Assembly: GCA_046540835.1 (NCBI GenBank)
Contig: JBKHEL010000016.1
Coordinates: forward strand, 1 to 34,380
Direction: 5' to 3'
Source of the DNA: Coraliomargarita_B sp046540835
GTDB taxonomy: Bacteria > Verrucomicrobiota > Verrucomicrobiia > Opitutales > Coraliomargaritaceae
Length of the DNA: 34,380 nt
The notes under the pieces were generated by a model, which searched no databases, was not told where the DNA came from, and was given only the letters and a program-made list of their open reading frames with translations. Shown here one piece after another: positions 16,638 to 24,415 of the stretch. The position numbers and the translations under genes are program-made. Position 1 is the stretch's first letter; the number at the start of each line of letters is the position of its first letter.

Positions 16638-18248
16638 TCAGAACCAGAGATGAACACCGAGCCGCCAGTCCAGGCGATCTGTGCTTTCCGGCAAACTGAC
16701 CGTGGAGGAGAAATAGGACAGACCCGTGAAAACTTCAATGCTTTTACGCGGAAAGAATCGCAACTGCCCGCCCACCAAATATTCGATGCTCTCTTGCTCG
16801 AAGGCATAATAAGCGCCGGTTGTCAGCTCGTAGTGCACCTGCCGCAACCACCGGTCTGTCCAAACCAAATTGAAGCCCTGATTGTGAACTCTCTTCGCAA
16901 ATAAACCTTCCCAGACGGCCTCCTGTGTCGCGCGATCCGGTGATTTGAACTTCAAAGACTCCAATCCGGCGGATTTGAACGCATCCGGAGTATACTCGCT
17001 CCAATAGCCAACATACTGCAAAGTCAATTCAGGCGAACCAAACTGAAGCCGGTGCCCGAGCGACCAATTTGCCTGCACACCCCGGCCCCAGGAAACCGCC
17101 TCACCGAGCTCGACAGCAAGGCCCGAGATCTCGCCTGCCAGGACCCAGCGACGCCCAACCTCCTGCTGTGCACCCAAGCTGAGCCGGGTTTTTCGCGCAT
17201 CCAAAAAACCCAGCGTGGTCGAATCCCGGCTGGACTCGCGATAGTCAAACCCCATTTCCACGCTAAGGCCCGATGCCCCTTCACGGCGCACCGAAAACCG
17301 CCCAACGGGCGCTGAGGTGACCCCATCCGAAACACCAAACTGCAAATCCATAGAATCAGCTGGGGATAAATCCGCCTGGAGCTCCACTCCAGCCTCCACC
17401 TGCGTCGCTTGAGTCGCCGCAAGCACCGGCCCGTCCTCCAGATGAACACTTCGAAACGCCCCCCAAACCCCGACTCTAAAGCGCTCGTTCAGCTGAGAGG
17501 AAACGGACAACCGGGAGCCGGCAGCCCACCCGCGCCCCTGGCTTGTATACTCGGGCCGCCACTCCAAGCGGTCCATCCGCTCACGGTAGATCGTATCCAA
17601 GGCATCACGGACGGGTTGACGCAACTCGTCGGACAAGTCGTGCGAGGCCAACAACCGTTGATACGCCTGCATCGCCCGAAACCAGTCACCGCTCTCCTTC
17701 GCCGTCGCCGCAAAGTCGATCTCATAGGGATACCGTTGCCCCTCGTAGTGCACCGCCCGGATGCTCTCGAAAATCTCTTTTGCCTCAGTATGCCGACCGA
17801 CCTGTTGATAGGCCGCCGCTTTGAAATAGAGCGCCTGCTCGTCCCCCGGATACCATTCGAGTAGCTTGACCGAATTTTCAAGAACCCGCTGCGGTTCCTT
17901 ATTTTCGAGATACATGGAGCAAAGAGCCAGGCGCGTCGTCCGGTCTTTCGGGTCCAACTCAAAGACTTTTTCAGCCAGAAGCTCAGCCGCCTGAACACGG
18001 TTCAAGCGGGCCATTAAGTAGCAGAGCAGTCTCAAGTCCTCCGGACTGAACACACCGGCCATGCGTTCTATTTCAGCCGCGTCATACGCATTGATATCCT
18101 GCGCCGGAACTTGCCTATCCGCAGACGAGTCCAAGCCCAATCCTTCCCCGGGAAAACACACCACCCCCGACATCAAAATCAACAAACACACACAAGGGCC
18201 AAGCCTATTCGCTTTGCCGAAAAAGAACATATTATGCCGTCCGCTCAT
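16638..18248 (-). CDS. pelB: PelB, outer-membrane half: TPR plus beta-barrel porin
   Basis: A 536-residue protein with its own Sec signal peptide (about 1-38, hydrophobic core VCLLILMSGVVCF). TPR-like helices follow (about 65-225: AAELLAEKVFELDPKDRTTR, EQALYFKAAAYQQVGRHTEA). From about 228 an amphipathic beta-strand barrel ends in a terminal Phe (GVHLWF), the outer-membrane insertion signal. It corresponds to the C-terminal part of P. aeruginosa PelB (1193 residues), the export pore. Its ATG overlaps the upstream TPR gene by 4 bases. The gene is separate rather than a frameshift, because it supplies a fresh signal peptide. Confidence 0.88.
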   Translation of the reverse strand: MSGRHNMFFFGKANRLGPCVCLLILMSGVVCFPGEGLGLDSSADRQVPAQDINAYDAAEIERMAGVFSPEDLRLLCYLMARLNRVQAAELLAEKVFELDPKDRTTRLALCSMYLENKEPQRVLENSVKLLEWYPGDEQALYFKAAAYQQVGRHTEAKEIFESIRAVHYEGQRYPYEIDFAATAKESGDWFRAMQAYQRLLASHDLSDELRQPVRDALDTIYRERMDRLEWRPEYTSQGRGWAAGSRLSVSSQLNERFRVGVWGAFRSVHLEDGPVLAATQATQVEAGVELQADLSPADSMDLQFGVSDGVTSAPVGRFSVRREGASGLSVEMGFDYRESSRDSTTLGFLDARKTRLSLGAQQEVGRRWVLAGEISGLAVELGEAVSWGRGVQANWSLGHRLQFGSPELTLQYVGYWSEYTPDAFKSAGLESLKFKSPDRATQEAVWEGLFAKRVHNQGFNLVWTDRWLRQVHYELTTGAYYAFEQESIEYLVGGQLRFFPRKSIEVFTGLSYFSSTVSLPESTDRLDWRLGVHLWF

Positions 18249-20509
18249 GGGCCCTTTGCAGTTTCAAGTCCAGCGACCAGCTGCGAGGCAGCCCGTCGAT
18301 AAGCTCGCTTCGCCCCGGAGAAATCCCCCATTGAGAGCCGGATATCTCCCAGAAAACGCCAGTCCTCAGCAGCCGACGCCCGGGTCTCTTCCAGAAAGCG
18401 CATCAAGAATGTCTCGGCTCTGTCGTATAGTTTCGCATCGGCGTAGAACCAGGCGGCATTCCGCAGACTCTCGGGCGAAGGATTTGATAAAAACGGATTC
18501 AGGATCGTCTCCGCCGCCTCGACCTGCCCCCGCGCTTCCAGAATCGATGCCCAGCGAAAGGCCGCATCGGCGTCCTGGGGATCGAGACGATGTGCGCGCC
18601 GGTAGAGATCGTAAGCCTTGCCGATCTGCCCGCTGGCATCATAGGCCTCGGCGATCAAAGCAATGGTCTGCGTGTCGCTGAGCCACAATGCCGGATCTCC
18701 CGATTCGACACGCTCCAGCACCCTTCTGCTCTCACCCAGGCTGGTGCACAGATAGACAAACATATGCCGCATATCCCGGGACTGAAACAAGCCAGGGTAG
18801 CGGTCAAAATAAGACAGTGCCCCCTCGCGCTCGTCCATTTCATCCAGACGATAGACCAGGCCCTCCAACAATACAGTATTTTCGGGAAATACTCTGAGGC
18901 CTGTTTTTAGGGTTTCCCTGCTCTCGGCATGCCGCCCCAGCTGGTTGTAATGGCGGGAAAGATCGGCATACAATTCCGGGTCTTTCAAAGCCCCGCGCTG
19001 CTCGGCTTCCTCAAGCAGGCGATAATAGGAATCCCAATCCCCGAGTGTGCGGTTCAGGTTGATCAGATAGGTCAGGTCGTCATGACTTTCAGATACCTGA
19101 TAAGCGCGCAAAAAATCGTTCCGGGCTTCCTCGAATGCATTGGCCAACAGGTGCGCGTAGCCGCGTGCCCGCAACAAGTCCAAATCATCCGGCCGCACAG
19201 CCAAGCCCCGGCTGTAGCTGGCAATGGCCTCATCCAATTCCAGGCGCACGCGAAAAAGATGTCCGCGCTGAAGCCAGAGCCCGATATCATCCGGAGTCCT
19301 CTCCAGTAAAGAATCCAAAGTCTCAACACCTTCAGCGTAAAGGCCTTGATTGGCTTGGAGCACAAGCAACGCTTTCTTCTGCTCCAGGTCGAGCTTGTTA
19401 AAATCCAGCGATTTGACGAGTTCAGTAAGCTCAGCGCCCCGCATCAAGCCGACGTTGAGCTCCAGCAAGCGCGTCAGCGCCGACCGGCTGCCCTCCTCTG
19501 CCAGCCGCTTATACAGATCGAAGGCTTTGGCGGGTTGCCCCGACCACTCGTAGATCTGAGCGAGGCGCTCGCGCTCCGCAGCGGGAAGTTCGCCGACCGC
19601 CTGTTCCAGTATTTTCTGAGCCCCGGCGAGATCACCCTGCGCCAGCTTCCAATCGACCAAATCATTGCGCAACCATGCCAAATCAGGATGTGCCGTCAAA
19701 TAGTCCTCCAGGAGTGGAAAAAGATCTTCGGCCCGATCGGCGAGCCGGGCCAACTCAGATGCCTGCTCCACCCGGAAGAAGCGTCCGAGATAGTCCGGCA
19801 TTTCCGAAGACCGCGCCAGGATCAGATCGACTGCTTCTCCCGCGCGGTTCATTTCCAGCAGCAAGCGGATCCTCAACGCATCCCATTCCGGATCCTCCGC
19901 CCGATGTGCCTCGAGGAGCGCCCATGCCTGAGCCGGCTTTCCGGCTTGCCTCCACAAGCCGACCGACTCCTCCAACAAATGATCCGCCACCTCGCTCTCG
20001 AAGAAACGCTCGCTCCAAGCGGCGGCGACACCGGGCTGCTCCGCAGCCTGGGCCGCCGCAATCAGCGTCTCCCGTAGTTTTAATCTGGTTTCCGGTAAAA
20101 GCGCTTCGACCGCAGCGCCCGGGAATTCACCGGGAGAAGGGATCGCCTCACCCAGGTAAATCCCCTTGAGTTGCCACGATTCAGGGGGCTCCGTTCGGCC
20201 GCTTTCAAAGAGATGCTCAAGCAGGGCCTTGACGTCATCACGCGCCAGAGGAACCCCATCGACCCGTGCCTTTTCCACAGCGACGCGCTGTTTCTGCCGC
20301 TCCAGAAAACGCCGCTTATCCGCGCTGAGATTCGGGACCGACTCCATCCTCTGAAGAATTTGACTGGCCTCGGCCAGCTCACCATCTTCCAGACAGCGCC
20401 GGATGATCTGTTCGTCTGACGGGAGCAGCAGAAAAAGCCAGCCCATCGAGAGCCCGACCAGAACGAAGGCCGCGCTCCATGGCAACAGGCGCTTCATTTC
20501 GGCAGTCAC
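18245..20509 (-). CDS. pelB: PelB, inner-membrane-anchored TPR half
   Basis: A 754-residue protein with one N-terminal membrane helix (about 10-30, LLPWSAAFVLVGLSMGWLFLL) and no cleavage site. The remainder is TPR-type helix pairs to the C-terminus (for example GLWLQRGHLFRVRLELDEAI, YDLYRRAHRLDPQDADAAF). It matches the N-terminal anchor and periplasmic TPR scaffold of PelB, which in Pseudomonas binds and modulates PelA. No barrel is present; that is in the next gene. It overlaps the pelA stop and the barrel-gene start by 4 bases each. Confidence 0.88.
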   Translation of the reverse strand: MTAEMKRLLPWSAAFVLVGLSMGWLFLLLPSDEQIIRRCLEDGELAEASQILQRMESVPNLSADKRRFLERQKQRVAVEKARVDGVPLARDDVKALLEHLFESGRTEPPESWQLKGIYLGEAIPSPGEFPGAAVEALLPETRLKLRETLIAAAQAAEQPGVAAAWSERFFESEVADHLLEESVGLWRQAGKPAQAWALLEAHRAEDPEWDALRIRLLLEMNRAGEAVDLILARSSEMPDYLGRFFRVEQASELARLADRAEDLFPLLEDYLTAHPDLAWLRNDLVDWKLAQGDLAGAQKILEQAVGELPAAERERLAQIYEWSGQPAKAFDLYKRLAEEGSRSALTRLLELNVGLMRGAELTELVKSLDFNKLDLEQKKALLVLQANQGLYAEGVETLDSLLERTPDDIGLWLQRGHLFRVRLELDEAIASYSRGLAVRPDDLDLLRARGYAHLLANAFEEARNDFLRAYQVSESHDDLTYLINLNRTLGDWDSYYRLLEEAEQRGALKDPELYADLSRHYNQLGRHAESRETLKTGLRVFPENTVLLEGLVYRLDEMDEREGALSYFDRYPGLFQSRDMRHMFVYLCTSLGESRRVLERVESGDPALWLSDTQTIALIAEAYDASGQIGKAYDLYRRAHRLDPQDADAAFRWASILEARGQVEAAETILNPFLSNPSPESLRNAAWFYADAKLYDRAETFLMRFLEETRASAAEDWRFLGDIRLSMGDFSGAKRAYRRAASQLVAGLETAKGP

Positions 20510-23379
20510 GGCTGCACCTCCTTTTCAGCTATCGAAAAGCGCACGACCATCCCCGGCTCCATTTCCAGCTGCCCGATGCCATCGTCACGCAACGAGAACT
20601 GTGCCCCCTCCGGCAGTTTCGGTGCCCCCAGCCGCTCTGCATTGGCGATCCAGATCGAGCCCCGCCGCCATCCGGCAGCGCGAAAAGTCCACCCGTCGCT
20701 CTCGCGCTCCAGCCGATTCGGAATCGTCGCGGAGCGCACATAGGGAACAGTGGGCGGTTCGGCCCGAAGAACGAGATCGACCGGTAGGCCGGGCTCGCGG
20801 ATCAGGTAACGCTGGTCGCCGACATCATTGAATCCAAGCACTCCCCTCGACCGCTCCATGTCGGGATAGCCCAATGCCACCGGATAACGCCAAGTGCGCA
20901 ACCCCGGCTCCGCGATCAATCGAAAGCCATCTTCCTGCTGGAAGATTCGCGCCGTTCGCGCAGCCAGAACCGAACGAACATACGCAGTCCCCGTAAGCGG
21001 GAACAGCTCCTGCCCCATCACCCAGTCGAGAACCCGCTTCAAATCACGAAAACTCGCAGGACGATCCCCGCTGTAAAAGTGATAGTAAACGTTGACCGGC
21101 TTGAAACGGACAGGCCGCTCCGTCATTTGAAAGCTCTCGATCACATTTGCATAACCGCCAAACAAACCGTCATTGAAGGCATTGTTGAAAACGTTCTCAT
21201 TCTGGTTCGCTGCGAAGACCTGCACCTGCCCACGCCAGGCGACCGAGCGCGGGGCGATCATCGAGCGAAAAGGAGCCGAAGACGTGATCAGCGTATCGCC
21301 CCCGTTCATGGTCAGGATACCGGCATCGTCTGCCACCTTCAGCGCTTCGGGCGGCGGCCGACAGTTCCCGGACCAGAGGAGCAATTCACAGGCTGGCTCG
21401 CCCCCGAAAAGAGTCTGATTGATGTAATCGACCGATCCGACGATTTCGGCTCCAAATTCCCTGCCTCCGAAGGTGTAGGCGCCCCCCCCCTTCAGATCGA
21501 GGCTCTGAAATTCATACTTACTCGCCTGTCGATCCTTCAGGCTCCAGTAATAGGGGTGGCTCTTTGTGTGGGAGGCGGGCTCGATATGGGGCAGTGCCAC
21601 GATTTCCCTGGCCGCCTCCACGATTCGCTCCATCGAACCGAACTTCGGCTCAAACGCCTGGCCCATCAGCTCGCCGGTGATAAACGATGCCGTCACTGGC
21701 AGCGGGTAGGCCTTGAGAATACGATCCCGGATCACTTCACCCGAGTATTGCCCGGGCACGACCTCGCTACCGTTCATAAAACCATCCCCGTCGATATGGC
21801 TATAGAACACCCGGGTCCCTTGAGCGGTCGTCGTGTCCGGCACGGGAGCCGCAGGCTTGTCGAAAATCATCGCGCCAAACCTGATGGGCTCCAGGAACAA
21901 CCGGAGCCGCCCCAGCGGGTCAATGGAAGCATCGAAGGGCCTAAAAATCGCCCCGCCCCAATCAGCCGAAAACGCCGCGTCCATGCGCACCGCGCGGCCC
22001 CCCGCGTCGGTGCCGCGAGCCCCCAACCAAACCCGGGTTGCTTCGTCCGTAACCCTGACATCGATCAATGACTTGAGCCCCCTCCCCGAATCGATTTCAA
22101 ACCCGGAACCGACCACCTGGTCAAAGTCGAGCTGCGGCGACTCCTTCAGCTCGACATGTTGAAAACTGCCCTCGAGTCCCAACTCTTTCTCAAGCCAGGG
22201 GCGCACGGCATCCGGGACCGGTGGCAACGCACCGCAAAAAAAGACTTTTCTTCCGCTCTCGACGACACGTCTGACAAAATCCCAAAAGGCCAGCTGCCGG
22301 TCCGCAGGAACCACCAGCCCTCCGTCAATGATCAAGCCATGGAGCTCAGGTGAAAGCGGTTCCGCCGGCAAGCCCTCATTCAGCAAACTGCGATACTCGA
22401 GTTCAAACCCGAGCCACTCCAGAGACGTTTGCCAGCCGCGGAAAGTATACGTATCCATCGGATACTCCAAATAGGCGCTGTCTTTGTATTTTCCGTATAA
22501 AACGAGCAGATTTCGCTCCACCTGCCGCAACGGAGCCAAACTCCGGCCCATTAAATCAGGCGTTGAGACCAGCGCACGGAACCCCTTTGCCTCAATCCTG
22601 CGCGCGGTCTCCCAGGCAAGCCCGTCTTCTGCCGGGCTGACATAATCCAGAACAAATCCCTCATACCCCAGGTGCTGAGCGCGGCGCAATTCGCGCAGGA
22701 GTGCCTCACTTTCGGCAGAGGCCACCGGAGCATACGCCTCGCTGGACAGATCCACTGTCTGAAAAACAGATTCCACGAGCAACCCATCCACCACGCCCGA
22801 AAGGGGCTCCAATAAAGCAAAGCCCCGGTTCATCACCAATTTGCCGTCGGGGAAGGCCTCACGAATCTCCCGGATCAGCCCCGCCATCGCCTCGCGGATG
22901 GCGGCCTCGTCGGAGGGTGACTTTTCGATCAGAAATTCGTAAGAATCGACGGTGTCGAGAAACAAGCCGTCAAACCCACGGTGAACCAGCGGCGGGACGA
23001 GTTCCTCAACCACAAAGGCCGCCCATTCAGGATCTCTTATATCCATAATCCCACTACGCCAATTTTCATTTTCACCAACGGGAAGTAGCCCGCGCTCCTC
23101 CAGATCTTCGGCATAGAGGGCATCGGCCGCCACCTCGATGACACTCAGATAGGCGAGGACTTCCGTCCCGGCCTCCTGCGCTTTCTGTAGGTCCAGCCCG
23201 GCACTTGGATGAACGATCGCCAGCGGCCATCCCCGCAGGTCCTCTGCCGTCACAGCGGCCCGATAATCAACCAAATAAGGCTCGGGGCCGGGATCGGATG
23301 TTGGCTGTGGTTTAGCCGAAAGCCCGCCATAAAAAGCCGCAAAAAAAAGAACAAGCAAACTGGCGGGACAAATTCTCAT
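20506..23379 (-). CDS. pelA: PelA: Pel hydrolase/deacetylase
   Basis: A 957-residue periplasmic protein, nearly the P. aeruginosa length (948). A Sec signal (about 1-22) is followed by a GH114/GH166-like hydrolase (about 33-280) with DGLFLDTVD (D142) and LVESVFQ (E203), matching the known catalytic D160/E218 spacing. A reductase-like domain (about 290-505) follows. Next is a CE18-type deacetylase with SHIDGDGF (D530, D532) and the metal motif HTKSH (H604, H608), and a C-terminal beta domain. It deacetylates Pel GalNAc units before export and cleaves polymer. The ATG overlaps the epimerase stop by 4 bases. All expected catalytic residues appear intact. Confidence 0.95.
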   Translation of the reverse strand: MRICPASLLVLFFAAFYGGLSAKPQPTSDPGPEPYLVDYRAAVTAEDLRGWPLAIVHPSAGLDLQKAQEAGTEVLAYLSVIEVAADALYAEDLEERGLLPVGENENWRSGIMDIRDPEWAAFVVEELVPPLVHRGFDGLFLDTVDSYEFLIEKSPSDEAAIREAMAGLIREIREAFPDGKLVMNRGFALLEPLSGVVDGLLVESVFQTVDLSSEAYAPVASAESEALLRELRRAQHLGYEGFVLDYVSPAEDGLAWETARRIEAKGFRALVSTPDLMGRSLAPLRQVERNLLVLYGKYKDSAYLEYPMDTYTFRGWQTSLEWLGFELEYRSLLNEGLPAEPLSPELHGLIIDGGLVVPADRQLAFWDFVRRVVESGRKVFFCGALPPVPDAVRPWLEKELGLEGSFQHVELKESPQLDFDQVVGSGFEIDSGRGLKSLIDVRVTDEATRVWLGARGTDAGGRAVRMDAAFSADWGGAIFRPFDASIDPLGRLRLFLEPIRFGAMIFDKPAAPVPDTTTAQGTRVFYSHIDGDGFMNGSEVVPGQYSGEVIRDRILKAYPLPVTASFITGELMGQAFEPKFGSMERIVEAAREIVALPHIEPASHTKSHPYYWSLKDRQASKYEFQSLDLKGGGAYTFGGREFGAEIVGSVDYINQTLFGGEPACELLLWSGNCRPPPEALKVADDAGILTMNGGDTLITSSAPFRSMIAPRSVAWRGQVQVFAANQNENVFNNAFNDGLFGGYANVIESFQMTERPVRFKPVNVYYHFYSGDRPASFRDLKRVLDWVMGQELFPLTGTAYVRSVLAARTARIFQQEDGFRLIAEPGLRTWRYPVALGYPDMERSRGVLGFNDVGDQRYLIREPGLPVDLVLRAEPPTVPYVRSATIPNRLERESDGWTFRAAGWRRGSIWIANAERLGAPKLPEGAQFSLRDDGIGQLEMEPGMVVRFSIAEKEVQP

Positions 23380-24341
23380 GGAGATGCGATCACGGCCGAA
23401 TGGATGAATTGATCCAGGCCTTCTTCAAGCGGCGTGAGCGCCGAATACCCAAGCTTCCTTTTGACAAGGCGGGGATCGCCCTCCGAGTGAAGAATGTCCC
23501 CCGGCCGGAATGGCTCATAGCAGGGTGCCGGAGCCCCGGGAAAATGCCGCTGAAATTCGCCGACCAGCCGAGCCAGACTGATGGCCTGCCCCCGGCACAG
23601 ATTCATTGAGTGCGGCCCCTCTAGCGGAGCCGACGCCGCCAATGCATTGGCCCGGGCCACATCTTTGACGTAGATAAAATCCCGGGTCTGGGAACCGTCG
23701 CCGAAAATCGTCACGGGCCGCCCGGCCGCAAATTGTTTGAGGAAAATAGAGATCACACCCGAATAGGGTGAACCGGGATCCTGCCGGGCTCCAAAAACAT
23801 TAAAATACCGATAGGAAATACAGGAAAAACCATAGCACCGCGAAGCCGCCGCCAGAAGATACTCACTCGCCAGCTTCGCCGCGCCGTAGGGGGACATCGG
23901 TTTTTTTTCAGCGTTTTCACTGACGGGTAGTTTTTGAGGCTCCCCGTAAACTGCGGCGGAAGAGGCATAGACAATCCGGCCGACCCTATGCTGACGAACC
24001 GCGTCGATCAAAAGATGCGTGGCTTCGACATTTCGCTTAAAGTTCAAGGCCGGATTATCGATGCTCTCCTGAACGCTGACCAGAGCCGCGAGATGAATGA
24101 TCGCATCGGGCCGGAATGCCCCGACGGCCCACATCAGATTCCCCTCCTCAGTGACGTCGCGCCCTTCAACTTCCAGTTGCCTACCGTTCAGGTGAGCCAA
24201 ATTTGCGAGGTTCCGTCCATCCGGGTGGTCCAGAACGAGGATTTCAGCACCGTGCTCCAGCAGATAATCGCAGGTATGGGACCCGATAAACCCGGCACCG
24301 CCCGTGACCAATACCCGCAAACCCTCGATCGCTTCCAACAT
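23376..24341 (-). CDS. NAD-dependent sugar epimerase (PelX/GalE-like UDP-GlcNAc/GalNAc C4-epimerase)
   Basis: A 321-residue extended SDR. It has the Rossmann motif VTGGAGFIGSH, the HLAALVSVQES segment, the catalytic Ser-Tyr-Lys set (YASSAAVYGEP, SPYGAAK), NVFGARQDPGSPYSGVI and the GDGSQTRDFIYVKDVA substrate-side block. The frame is open to 24386, but ATG 24341 has CAGGGA seven bases upstream and begins right at the domain. The overlap with pelA makes it an integral operon member. In Pseudomonas protegens a pel-linked epimerase, PelX, makes UDP-GalNAc from UDP-GlcNAc, and this gene probably does the same. Substrate preference (UDP-Glc versus UDP-GlcNAc) is not proven. Confidence 0.88.
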   Translation of the reverse strand: MLEAIEGLRVLVTGGAGFIGSHTCDYLLEHGAEILVLDHPDGRNLANLAHLNGRQLEVEGRDVTEEGNLMWAVGAFRPDAIIHLAALVSVQESIDNPALNFKRNVEATHLLIDAVRQHRVGRIVYASSAAVYGEPQKLPVSENAEKKPMSPYGAAKLASEYLLAAASRCYGFSCISYRYFNVFGARQDPGSPYSGVISIFLKQFAAGRPVTIFGDGSQTRDFIYVKDVARANALAASAPLEGPHSMNLCRGQAISLARLVGEFQRHFPGAPAPCYEPFRPGDILHSEGDPRLVKRKLGYSALTPLEEGLDQFIHSAVIASP

Positions 24342-24415
24342 AATTTTCCCTGTTCCTGAAGTTTGAAGAATGCTCGGAAACTCCACTGGTCAGGGCAACG
24401 CCAAAAAAACCCGGA

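Noticed and set aside
18245..18248. The PelB split as a frameshift or sequencing error
   Set aside because: The downstream frame begins with a complete signal peptide, which would make no sense in the middle of a fused periplasmic chain. The junction is also a clean ATGA overlap like others in the operon.
21079..22071. 330-codon open frame on the plus strand antisense to pelA
   Set aside because: It mirrors pelA, whose catalytic motifs are intact. Its translation is His/Pro/Arg-rich with no recognisable domain, typical of a shadow frame in GC-rich DNA.
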